Source: Paroedura picta
Taxonomy: Eukaryota > Chordata > Lepidosauria > Squamata > Gekkonidae
Reading direction: 5' to 3'
Length of the DNA: 64,000 bases
NCBI RefSeq assembly: GCF_049243985.1
Contig: NC_135382.1
Coordinates: forward strand, 21,866,990-21,930,989
This document shows positions 23,396-33,540 of the stretch, in pieces. Under the pieces are notes generated by a model. That model was not told where the DNA came from. It saw nothing but the letters and a program-made list of their open reading frames with translations, and ran no database searches. The position numbers and the translations under genes are program-made. Positions within the stretch are counted from its first letter, which is position 1, and each line of letters starts with the position of its first letter.

Positions 23396-23553
23396 TGTGG
23401 GATTTGGAGCAGAGCAGAGAGGGACTTCAGTGGAGTGCAATGCTATGGAATCCACCCTCCCAAGCAGCCACTTTCTCCAGGGGAACGGATGTCTGTCACC
23501 AGGAGATGAGCTGTGAAACCGGGGAATCCCCAGGTCCTACTTGGGGACTGCCA
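23396..23553 (-). mobile_element. MITE family D, reverse, incomplete
   Basis: The right-hand part (ACTTTCTCCAGGGGAACGGA, GAGATGAGCTGTGAAACC, CCTACTTGGGGACTGCCATC) is recognisable and the left end is lost. Confidence 0.6.
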
Positions 23554-24890
23554 TCAGCTTTTGGTGGTTCCCAATGTCAGACTTTGGGCTGGCCAATCAG
23601 CATCCCTAGTGAAGTCCAATTGAACTCCAGGCCCTATAGAATACGTTTGCCATGTTGACATTCCATGTACTCAAAGATACTATGTTAGTTTAGGGGAGAG
23701 CAGGAGGGTCCCCAGGTTACGTCCCTGCAGCCGTGCTGGAGGTCCAGCCAGGATGCAATGATCTGAATCATCACAAAATCACAATTCCCAGCACTCCTTG
23801 GGGGAAGGGGGGGAGATCCTTGACCCTTAAAGCAATTGAAACGTGATAGAAGCAGCAGCACGATCTGTCAATGTTGTCCGTATTAAGTTGCAAAGGCATA
23901 CGTTCCAAATGGAGGCAATTAGTATGAGCCTCAGAAAAGCCACGAGGAGAGCAATCCACCCTCTGAGAAAGCACGAGCCATTTGGCATTCTGTGGGGTCA
24001 ACCAGAATTCTCTGTGCTGTTGCCCTTCCCCTGCACCTCCCTGAGTCTTGCAATGTTCCGACCTGCACCATGGCTCCAGAGAGGAGGCCGCCAAGGGGAC
24101 GAGACGAGAGGAGGCCGGCCCTTTTACAGCAGACTCTCCCTGCCTTCTGAAGACAGTTGTAAAACCTCACAAGCTCACAAAAGAGGGTGTGTGAAGTGGA
24201 TGCTGTTTTGTCACTCTAATTGCCCCATTATTTGCAACGAGTGAATAATTGCTACAGCAAGCCTCCTTTCGCATAGCACATGCCTTAATCCCATGCCGAA
24301 ACCAAAGGTTTAGACTTGGGCGAAGGGGTGTCGGTCAGGTCTAGATCAACGTGCTATTCTTGCAGGGCCCTACTTCCACACTCTGCAACTGATCCTTCTT
24401 TAAAACCTGGTTCACTTCAGGCACATTGAGCTCCTTGGGAAAGAGCCAAGAAGCTTGCTCCTTCACCAAGGAGGCATTTGAGATATGATGCACACCACCG
24501 CAAAGGAAGGGTAGAATGAGTTTGCTCCTATGCTTCTTTTCATTTCTGTTTTTTGTTGTGGATGGCAACTGCAGAAACTGCAGTGTAAAAGAGCAAGTCG
24601 GCCTGGGATGAGATCGTTTCTCTTTTTGTCTGTATCTGTTTTCCGGAGCATAATTGCCATGCCAAAGTTGCTGCCACTCATGAGGAACAAAGATTATGGC
24701 AACTCATAATTTTTCCTATCTAGGGGGGTAATAGAAATGGAGATTCTTGGTGCATCCTGTCATTTAGTTTTTCTGGGAAGAAGTTACTACTCATATCAAT
24801 TGTGTATTAGAACGTTCATCATTTTTGGAGAACACACATATACTTTTACACAATCTACACAATCTCTTGGAGGCTAACTGAGTGTCTACA
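23554..24890. other. No recognised gene
   Basis: There are overlapping short open frames on both strands and nothing placed. Confidence 0.4.
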
Positions 24891-24929
24891 GAAATGCACC
24901 TCTTGGTGCTCTTGGGTTTTTTCAGTTGG

Positions 24930-25055
24930 GTTGTTTTGTTTGTTTGTTTGTTACACTTAGTTGCTGGATTGTCCGGTTTTTGTTCACTGTTTTCCTGGGG
25001 TTTCATTAGTTTGTTTGTTTGTTTGTTCGTTCATTCGTTTGTTCGTTCATTCATT
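24930..25055 (+). repeat. (TTTG)n and (TTCA/TTCG)n simple repeat
   Basis: TTTG runs at about 24935-24950 and 25008-25024 pass into TTCG/TTCA units that adjoin the L2 tail. Confidence 0.85.
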
Positions 25056-25465
25056 AGAATTATAGACCGTCATTCTCAGCCCAGCCACCTCGTAGTGGTT
25101 TACCTAAACATATAAAATCATCATGAATCCCAATACAATCAATGGCAGCAACAATGAGCAACCTAGTCTCTCCTCTGAGGACCCTCGCCTCTTCTGCTAG
25201 CAGTCATTGTACCCCGATAGATGACCCCAGGCAATGTTAGCCCGAGGGGGAGTACAGACTGCAAAAGGGAAGGGAAGGACCAGGGCTTATTACCCCAGCC
25301 TTCACTCCAGCCTCAACCAAATGCCTGGCAGAAGAGCTCTGACTTACAGACCCTGCGGAACCCAGAGAGCTGTCAGGGCCCTCAACTCTTCTGGGAGCTC
25401 ATTCCACCAGGTCTGAACCAGGGCTGTAAAGGTTGAGCCGTGGTTGAGGCCAGATATACTTCCTG
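25056..25465 (-). mobile_element. L2-like LINE 3' end, reverse
   Basis: Read on the minus strand it gives GGTGGAATGAGCTCCCAGAA, then GGCCCTGACAGCTCTCTGG and CAGAGCTCTTCTGCCAGGC. These parallel the L2 copy at 8860-8940. It finishes with a tail bordered by the (TTCA)n run. Confidence 0.65.
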
Positions 25466-25479
25466 GGGGCCTAGGACAA

Positions 25480-25935
25480 CCAGTAAAAAATTTCCATGCC
25501 TTAATTTTTTTTAAGAAGCTTAAAGATGCACTGGGAAACCAATATGGCAATAAAATATCCAAACCTTCTCTCTTCAGTAAAGAGCCTTCTCTCTTCAGTA
25601 ATTCTTTATTCTTATTATTTCACACAAGTCCCAACTTGTTTTCGCCTTACAGCTTTTTCAAGGGACAATGATTCTTGGAAAATACAAAGGTAACCATTGT
25701 CCCTTGAAAAAGCTGTAAGGCGGAACGCGTCGGGTCTTGTGTGAAATAATCAAAATAAAGAATTACTGAAGAGAGAAGGCTCTTTATAAGTCCAATTTGG
25801 ATATTTTATTACCATATTGGTTTCCCAGTGCATCTGTAATTTTCTATATTTGTTTCTTCACTGGGACCCACCCCTCCCAGTTCATTATTTTTAATTTTTT
25901 TTAAGGCATGGAGATTTTTTACTGGAAGCAAGACA
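25480..25935. mobile_element. Large foldback (long inverted repeat)
   Basis: The left arm (25480-25672) contains AGTAAAAAATTTCCATGCC, GATGCACTGGGAAACCAATA, GAGCCTTCTCTCTTCAGTAA and CAGCTTTTTCAAGGGACAAT. The right arm (25690-25935) carries their reverse complements in mirror order. The loop is only about 20 bp, and the right arm has about 45 bp that the left lacks (near 25845-25890). The right arm has the motif GGAACGCGTCGGG. No protein is encoded. Confidence 0.8.
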
Positions 25936-25966
25936 GGGGGCTACAAGTTAGTGGTGGACCTTGATA

Positions 25967-26190
25967 GCCAGCAGGGTGTAGTGGTTAAAACACTGGACCA
26001 GGGAAAGCTGTGTTCAAGTCCCCACTCTGTTTTCAATGCCCTCAGAGATCCTGAGCCAATAATTGTGTCTCCACTTTGCCAACATCACCAAATTGTCTTC
26101 AAGCTCCAGGTGAGAGGAGAGGTAGGCATGGGCTGCTGTGAGGTGGTTAGAGGGAGGGTGAGATAAAACGAGCCCTTGATGAATAATGTA
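25967..26190 (+). mobile_element. tRNA-derived SINE, old copy
   Basis: The head GCAGGGTGTAGTGGTTAAAA with box B GTGTTCAAGTCCCCAC is clear. The body is diverged and ends GGTGAGATAAAACGAGCCC. Confidence 0.65.
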
Positions 26191-26224
26191 TGGATATTGT
26201 GGAGGCTCACAGACAATCAAAATA

Positions 26225-27900
26225 AAACTTTTTAAAAATGCTGGAAAACCAGTGTTTGAGATTTATATAAGGAAAGAAAAACAGAAAAGAAAATACAAAA
26301 AAGAGCATAGAAATACATAGATTACAATATACCTTGCTGTTGGTCTAATACGTTCGTTAACTAACTATCCAAATAATTCGTATAGTAGCTACAGAATCCC
26401 TGAAATTCATCTATGGATCAATTGTTCATTAGGCTTGTAAACTTCACCATTCAAGCCAACTCCCCCAATTTCTTAAACCAGTCGGATACTTAGGGGATAT
26501 CCTGAAGTTTCCAAAGTCTTGCAGCTGCCATCTGGAACACCGTAGTTGCATGAAAAAAGAAATCACCAGCTTTTCTAGGAGCATTATCAGGCAGTACACT
26601 TAATAGTATAAATGCAGGACAGAGAGGAAATTTAATCTTCTAAAATGTCATGAATTTTTATCCAAAATTTCTGGATTTTTTTACAAGTCCACCACATATG
26701 ATAGAAAGAACCAACCTTCTCCTTACAATTCAAACATTTTATATCTGAATTTCCAGATGTTTTACCCAACAACTTAGCAGTCACATACCATCTATAAAAA
26801 ATGTTGTACCAATTTTCTCTCAGCAGCTGACATTTTGTATGTTTCACCGTTTTATTCCACAATAATTCCCCATTCCTCTAACAAGATAGTACGATTCAAA
26901 TTCAGCATCCATTCCACCATACCGTTTTTAACTTGCTCAGTCTCAGTGTCATACTTTAACAATAATTTATATATCTGGCCCTGCAGATGAGGCTTCCATT
27001 GAAATAGTATCTTTCAAAATCAGTTAAGACTGACCCAGACTGAATTTGCTGGTTGCCCTCCTGTAGCTTGTGCTTTTTAGCTTGGGGAATCCACTTTATG
27101 CAATTCACTAGCTAGCGCTTTAAAATGGAGGATGTTGCTAGTGGTTTGCTGCTTGGACGCTGGATGTTGGTGATGTCATGTGAAACGCTAAAAGCATTTT
27201 GCTATATTTATGGCGTGCGGAAAGGCCCTCAGACGTATCCCTGCCTACAATTTGGTGATATTCCAACCCGGTGATATCAATGCCTTCTTTGTTAAGAGTA
27301 ACGCAGCTTTTCAATTTCCCTGTAGTAGTCAGAATGTATTTGTTTTCTTCTCATCAATTGGCCATAAGAGGTCATGCAGTCCTGTTCCTAGGCTGGTTTT
27401 ATCAAAAGTCCAGTCCCTTGACTGTGGATCCATAATACAATCTGTTATCCAAGATAATGCTGCTGCATGCAAGTAGAGTTTGAATTTGGGAACTTTCTGT
27501 CCGCCTCCCATCTTCCCATCCTGCCGAGTTTTGAAGGCCACTCTTGATCTCCACATAAACTGATTTACCATGCTTTGTCATTTAGTTAAAGTCTTATCGT
27601 TTACTTGAATCGGAATGACCTGAAAGAGAAAGTTTAGTTTCAGTAAAACACTCATTTTGATAGCTGTCATGCAAGCCGACCACGAAATATTTAATTTTGA
27701 CCACTTTTCAATTCTTTTCCCTAGTGGGATATAATTGTTTCCGTATAACTGTCCTAATTTTTTATCCAGAACAATTCCCAGATATTTTTATTTTATCCGG
27801 ATTCACTTCATACCCACTTTTCTGCTTTATCTCCAGGGTTTTCTTTGATGCTTTGACATCAAAAGAAAACTTAACCACATGTTAATATAACATTGGAAGA
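26225..27900 (-). mobile_element. L1-like LINE, 3' part of ORF2, reverse and interrupted
   Basis: On the minus strand, 27885-27580 reads fragments such as NNYIPLGKRIEKWSKLNISW and MTAIKMSVLLKLNFLFQVIP, typical of L1 ORF2 downstream of the RT. 27571-27400 reads KVPKFKLYLHAAALSWI, and 26862-26632 reads GSFYHMWWTCKKIQKFWIKI, the cysteine-bearing L1 C-terminus. Frames are broken, and a non-L1 block splits the copy near 27070-27232. Confidence 0.8.
27075..27232. mobile_element. Possible DNA element inserted in the L1
   Basis: The right end GGCGTGCGGAAAGGCCCT resembles the GTGCGGAA/GGGCC ends of family F. The block interrupts the L1 reading. The left border is not clear. Confidence 0.4.
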
Positions 27901-28171
27901 AAAAAACCACCATAATCCACACAAGGTGTAGGTAAACAAGTACCTCCTTACCTGATGCCAGATACTTGGTACATTTCATGCCAGCCAAATATCTGTGGGG
28001 AGCATGTTCCGTAGTTTCCTAGCCCCTCCCTGTTTGAGATGATCTGCCTTCTTAAATTACAACACCAAGCAGTTGCAATATGCGTAGGGGATGGGGGGGG
28101 GAAACTATTTTGGGCAAGTACATTACATGTAATTCTGCCCTTCGGCTACATGTTCTGGAAGACAGCATGGG
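27901..28171. other. No recognised gene
   Basis: Nothing is placed here. Confidence 0.4.
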
Positions 28172-28335
28172 TACAGCCCCAGCTCATCAGATCTTAGATG
28201 CTAAGCAAGGTCAGTACTTGGGGGGAAGACTCTGATAAGGAAAGCAATGGAGAACCATTTCTTCTTCTCATTTGCCGTGAGAGTCCCCTGCTGGAGTCAC
28301 CATAAGTTGGCTGAGACATCATAGCACTTTACCCA
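28172..28335 (+). mobile_element. 5S-rRNA-derived SINE copy
   Basis: The 5S-like part reads GCTCATCAGATCTTAGATGC, TAAGCAAGGTCAGTACTTGG. The shared tail reads GGAAAGCAATGGAGAACC and GAGTCACCATAAGTTGGCTG. Confidence 0.7.
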
Positions 28336-28424
28336 TGCAGAGATGTGGGCAGGAGGCTCACCTTCCTATCCATGTAGCATGCCAATCTACTGGTCCTGCC
28401 ATCTTTCCAGAAAGATCTCAGCAA

Positions 28425-28485
28425 ATCTTGGTACAAATGATTAAATCTTGGTATAAATGATTAAATCTTGGTACAAATGATTAAG
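28425..28485 (+). repeat. Three-unit tandem of a 20-bp motif
   Basis: TTGGTACAAATGATTAAATC is repeated three times with one change, directly before the GGAGAA array. Confidence 0.9.
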
Positions 28486-28486
28486 T

Positions 28487-28681
28487 GGACAGAAGGAGAA
28501 GGAGAAGGAGAGGGAGAAGGAGAAGGAGACGGAGACGGAGACGGAGACGGAGACGGAGACGGAGACGGAGACGGAGACGGAGACGGAGACGGAGAAGGAG
28601 AAGGAGAAGGAGAAGGAGAAGGAGAAGGAGAAGGAGAAGGAGAAGGAGAAGGAGAAGGAGAAGGAGAAGGAGAAGGAGAGT
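28487..28681 (+). repeat. (GGAGAA)n/(GGAGAC)n hexanucleotide array
   Basis: About 195 bp with GGAGAA units, then a homogeneous block of about eleven GGAGAC units, then GGAGAA again. The GGAGAA parts are pure purine on one strand. Arg-rich, Gly-Glu and Ser-Pro open frames across it are artefacts. Confidence 0.95.
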
Positions 28682-28949
28682 AAGGGTGGAGCAATACATA
28701 CATTCCTAGAGAAACCACTAAAGAGCTACAATAGTACATATTATACTAAAGAAGACCACACAGTGTTCGCTCCATAAATCATCACTTGATTATGACACAC
28801 TCTCATCACTTGATTATGACACACATTTCCAAAGAGAAAGAAGCCCCCGGGCCCATACCACAAGTTTAGATTCTTTGGGGTGGGAGAGAGAAAGAAAACG
28901 TACTGAAGATTTCACTTCATTGCATTGCTAACATCTGCTTTCTTTACAA

Positions 28950-29217
28950 AAGAGGTGGAGTTACCTTTTCTACCACGCTTTTCACTACCCGAAGGAGTCG
29001 CAAAGCGAATTACAGTCGCCTTCCCTTTTCTCTCCCAACAGACACCCTGTGAAGTAGGTGGGGCTGAGAGGCCTCTAAGATAACTGCTCTACAAGAATAG
29101 CTCTTGCAGGACTGTGGCTAGCCCAAGGTCACCCAGCTGGCTGCATGTGGAGGAGCAGGGAATCAAACCCGTCTCTTCAGATTTAAAGCCGCTGCTCTTA
29201 ACCACTGCACAAAAGAC
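28950..29217 (-). mobile_element. SINE family B, reverse
   Basis: It runs from CACGCTTTTCACTACCCGAA to GCTGCTCTTAACCACTGCAC and is moderately diverged. Confidence 0.8.
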
Positions 29218-29345
29218 GCAAGCAGAAGGAATTGGAAGTTGGTAGGCCCTATCACAGCCTAGTCACTAGAGCTGTATCAGACCCACAGCTGTACTCCAAG
29301 GATGCTTCTGTTCTGGCCAACGCAGTTCTAGCTATCTCTAAACTA

Positions 29346-29472
29346 TGGGTGCCAGTCCCCAGATGGGACCTGGAGATCCCCTGGAATTCCAGCTCATCTA
29401 TAGGCTACAGAGATCAGTTCCCCTAGAGAAAATGGCTGCTTTGGAGGGTGGACTCCATAGCATAATAGTCCA
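29346..29472 (+). mobile_element. MITE family D, 5' half
   Basis: GGGTGCCAGTCCCCAGATGG through AAAATGGCTGCTTTGGAGGG. The 3' end is missing. Confidence 0.65.
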
Positions 29473-29812
29473 TTATTATTGGAAGCCATTTTGTCATGTC
29501 CATCAATTTTCCATCAAGCAGCAAGTAAGACTAAACTATAGCCAGGCGGTACACATAAATCTTTGTGTCCCAGTGAAGAATGGGTGCCAGCCCCATCCTC
29601 TCTGCCCACTCCCCACCAACGTATGTTTGGCCTGATGTTGACACAAAGTCTGTGCACACAAATCCTGTTCCCACCGTCAGGACCTTACAAGTACCATTCC
29701 TGGCCATCTAAAGAGAACCTACATGTGGGTGCATGAGGCTCTGTGCTGACCTTAAGCTGGGGTGAGCCTGGTAGGTTCAGTCTTGATCCCCACTTTGCAC
29801 AGATCCCACAGA

Positions 29813-29877
29813 TCATTCATTCATTCATTCATTCATTCATTCATTCATTCATTCATTCATTCATTCATTCATTCATT
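29813..29877 (+). repeat. (ATTC)n microsatellite
   Basis: About 16 perfect ATTC units, probably grown from the tail of the adjoining repeat at 29878-30225. Confidence 0.95.
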
Positions 29878-30225
29878 TTTAAACTTCTATACCACTTGCT
29901 CCCAGAGAACTGGCTCATGGAGGTTTACAAAAAAAAGGAGAGTCAAATACTAATTAGGTCTTGGCCCCTCTAAGCAGTCACTCACCAAACCTTTGCTCCT
30001 CAAACAACACACAAGCATCCCAGCACAAATCTCCCTTTTGTTTCTCCATCGTGTTTCAGGGATTGTCCCCTAGTGAGGACTAGTGCAGCAGCATTTTGGA
30101 CCAGTTATAATTTCCAGATTGGAGCCAAGGGCAGGCCCGCCTAGAGCGGGATACAAGGATCCAGTCAAGACATGACCATTGAAGGGCTTGTTGTGGCCAG
30201 GTGCTCTCAGGCCAGATAGGGCACT
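29878..30225 (-). mobile_element. LINE-like 3' region with (GAAT)n tail, reverse
   Basis: AACTTCTATACCACTTGCTC next to the ATTC run, followed by GGAGCCAAGGGCAGGCCCGC and CTTGTTGTGGCCAGGTGCTC. The pattern matches a common reptilian LINE-associated repeat; its exact family is unsure. Confidence 0.45.
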
Positions 30226-31130
30226 AGTAGCTTAGCTTAGCAAAGGTAGAAAAATGACACCTTTGCCGTTCTCGTGACTTGAGCCTCCATAGAACAAACT
30301 CATAGGAAGTCTTTGGCTGACTTTTCTCTACCTTCTCTCCAAATTTGGTGAGAATCGGTTTTGCCAGGTCCGATTTATGGCCCCTCCAAAGACGGTGCCA
30401 CCATGAAAAAAAAATGTTCATAACTATAATACTACAATATAATACTCTGGATTGGCTTCTCCTCAAGCCAGCCATGTCAACATGTCTTCATTAGGTGTTG
30501 GAGGAGGCGATGAAAGGCACAGGCCATGGGAGGTGGAGAGCGCGAGGCCCACTTTCCAGAAAGTTCTGTGCCACAACTAAGGATCTGCGAATGACTTTAA
30601 AACTGTCAGCTTGATAGAAAAGCAGATTTCTTTTCATCTCAGCCTGCCCCATCAAGCTTTGCTTCCTACTGGGAACCATAATTAAATCGAAGCCCCCCCG
30701 CTGAGAACGACCGGCAACCCAGTCAGAGCTATCACGGCACTAACTGGCACTTCGGAAAGCTAATTTCAAAAATATCTGTTGCAAGGCCAAGACTTACCAT
30801 TAGGCAAGATGAAGTCAATTGCCTCGAGCAACCGATTTTGGGGTACCAGAGAAAGGCCTGTGAAAAGACAATCAGTCAGTTGAGTAAAACAGTCTTCTCC
30901 CCCCTTTTTTAATTTTAACCACAGGGTGCATTTGGGGTTTTCTGGCTCGGATACTAAAATCTCTTAAGCATTCTGTGATGTGTAGCAGTTACAGATCAGA
31001 GATTGTATCCCAGGGGACCTGAAGAACTTGTGACCCGTAAATATATGAGGTGGGGGACAGAACTGCCCATTCGGGCTTGGGAAGCTACTAGATATTTAGG
31101 GACAGTGGCTGAGGAGGACAGAGTTCTAAA
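30226..31130. other. No recognised gene
   Basis: Nothing is placed. A minus-strand 83-codon open frame at 30224-30475 is unremarkable. Confidence 0.4.
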
Positions 31131-31318
31131 GATGCCAGCCTCTAGGAAGAACAAGGGAACCCGTGGAATTACAGCACATCTCCAGACTACAGAGAGCATT
31201 TCCCCTGGGGAAAATGGGTGTTTGGGAGGCTGGGCTGTATGGCATTGTGCCCCATGGAGGTCCCTGGCATCTCCAGACTCCATCCTCTACTCTTCCCAAC
31301 CTGCATCTGGCAACCCCC
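31131..31318 (+). mobile_element. MITE family D
   Basis: GATGCCAGCCTCTAGGAAGA to CTGCATCTGGCAACCCCCC with the family interior. A reverse fragment of the same family follows at 31383-31473. Confidence 0.7.
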
Positions 31319-31724
31319 CCAGTGGCCAGGGGGGACCTCATAAGCCTATGGTATTGACATAGAATCTACCTATCAAAGCATCTATTTTCTCCAGGGGAAC
31401 TGTTCTCTGTAGTCTGTGGATCAGTTGTGACTCTGGAACAACTCAAGGCCTTACCTGGAAGTTGGCAACAGTGAGGGAATCAGATCACCTCTGAGCTGAT
31501 CATGCTAGTAAAAAACAAGCGACCCACCATTAAGTGACCCCTGTTGTGTCTCCATTGCTATTTTGTCAAATTAGGGCCTGTATAAGATGCCTTTGCCAGA
31601 GGTCTGCTTGAGGCCCCTCACAGGTATAAATAATACTGTAAAATGATCAAATCAGCATGGAACTTTTAAAAACCCATACGATGATCCATAAAACCTGTAA
31701 AAACCCTTTTCCACCAGGATACTT

Positions 31725-31840
31725 GTTTTAATGGGGGATTAAGGGTTTTACGTATTTTGGTGGGGCATTTTATGTAACCTGCCGCGAGACAGCTTGTCCG
31801 ATAGCGGTGGGCAATAAATCTAAGTAATAATAATAAAAAT
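31725..31840 (+). mobile_element. L2-like LINE 3' tail
   Basis: TAACCTGCCGCGAGACAGCT then AGCGGTGGGCAATAAATC match the end of the L2 copy at 9075-9130. Confidence 0.6.
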
Positions 31841-32904
31841 CCATAAAATCAACTTAAAGCAAACCATGAAACAGCTAAAGAAAGGTTCAAACCTTTAGCT
31901 CAAAGCCTTGGTAAGACGAAGTGATTGAGCCTGGCACCTGAAAGGCAGTTGGGTTCCAGTAGAGCTTCAAAGGGGGGGGGGGGGAATATTAGCGAGAAAG
32001 GATGCAAGGATTAAATCAACCTTTTTTCTCCGCAGAGAGGAAGTGGAAGCAGCAGTCATATCACACGCTTGTCCTCCTTCACTCTAGCCTCTCACCTTGC
32101 TGATCCTCCACCTGGGTACTGTAACCTTGGGAATAACCTTGCAGGGGTCAAAAGCAGAGGCAGGAGCAAAAAGGAATGCAGGAAAACTCTATTTTCCACG
32201 CACTAAAAGGTTGCGTCCTCACCTAGCTTTTAAGTTGATCATCTCTGCACTCTAGCCAGTCTGAAATCCCACATTCTGTCACGCTTTGGTTCATAAGCAA
32301 GGGATCGCAAGACCATGCACGAAAACTAGTCTCAAATTATTATTAACTGGCATTTTTAAAGGATGAATATTATGATTTCCCACAGGTTTTGCTTGAACAC
32401 GTGGCTGAGGGCGTGAGTTCAGATGAGCAAATCAATGGGATATCAAGACAAAACAAACAAACCAGGTTTGAACTCTCAGAGAGAATTCTGGGGCCTCTTT
32501 GGCTGCCACACAGGTGTGGAAATCAGGCTGCATGCGCTTATTTGCTCACGTAATCCAGTTTGAGGCCTGTGGATTAGGCAGGCTGTCTAACGAGTCAGTG
32601 TTCCTACAGGCATCCTTGTAAAGGGATCAGTTTTAGGGCCGGCCCACACTATTTTGCCAGACATGATGGATGAAAGTGTTTTGAACCGAGTGGAAACATT
32701 ACTCATAGTGAAGCAAACTTCTACGCATGGTCTGTCAAAAGCAGGTGGGAGAAGCTGCGGTTTTCAGGGCCTCTGGCATCCGTGTAAAGTTGGCATCTTC
32801 CTCAGAACTTCAGGAAACTGGATCCATAGAGCAGAAATAACAGCCAGAAAGCCCATGTAGGAATGGTTTTCCACTGACCTGAGTGGAGGATCTATGGATA
32901 ATCC
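31841..32904. other. No recognised gene
   Basis: No exon is visible. A run of about 14 G lies near 31971-31984. Confidence 0.4.
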
Positions 32905-33100
32905 TTGGTATGATACCTTGGGCTCTGGGCCAGGGCCTTTCTGGGCCTGGCCCCAACCTGGTGGAATGAGCATCCAGAAGAGCTGAGAGACCTGGAGGGA
33001 ACTTTCTGCATTCTGCTGGGCTTGTAAGGCAGAGCTGCCAGGTCTATGGTTGCGACCAGGGCATGGAAGATCAGATGGGCCCCCTCCCTGGAAGGCACTG
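32905..33100 (+). mobile_element. L2-like LINE 3' fragment
   Basis: GTGGAATGAGCATCCAGAAG, AAGGCAGAGCTGCCAGGTCT and ATGGTTGCGACCAGGGC parallel 8800-8945. Confidence 0.6.
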
Positions 33101-33230
33101 CCACCATTCCAGATTATCGCTCCAAACACCATCCTCAACTCTTCCCTCACATCTCCCAGGCTGGGACTCTTCCCTTGACAAAGTTTCCAAGCAAAATCCC
33201 TCTGCTATGTTTCTGATTTAAGTAGGAAAT

Positions 33231-33540
33231 AGGGTTGCCAACAACCTGGAGGGAAAAATATAATTATAATAATAACCACAACAATGTCTTGTCCCATTAA
33301 CAGAGTCTTAATGTGCTGAAATGGGCTGAAGTTTTTTTGTAGAGATGGGACCTGGGGATCCCCTGGATTTACATGTCATCTCCAGACTAAAGAGATCAGT
33401 TCCCTTGAACGAAATGGCTTCTTGGAAGGGTGGACTCCCTAGCATTATCCTCCACCAAAAGTCCTCCTTACCCTAAATCCTGCCCGTTCCTGGCTCCACC
33501 ACCAAAGTTTCCAGGGATTTCCAAACTTATTTTCAGGGCA
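33231..33540 (+). mobile_element. MITE family D with internal insertion
   Basis: The end AGGGTTGCCAACAACCTGGA is separated from GATGGGACCTGGGGATCCCC by about 90 bp of A+T-rich sequence (33255-33344). The family interior then continues to 33530. Confidence 0.6.

Noticed and set aside
28461-28739. Arg-, Gly-Glu-, Leu- and Ser-Pro-repeat open frames
   Set aside because: All arise from the GGAGAA/GGAGAC array.
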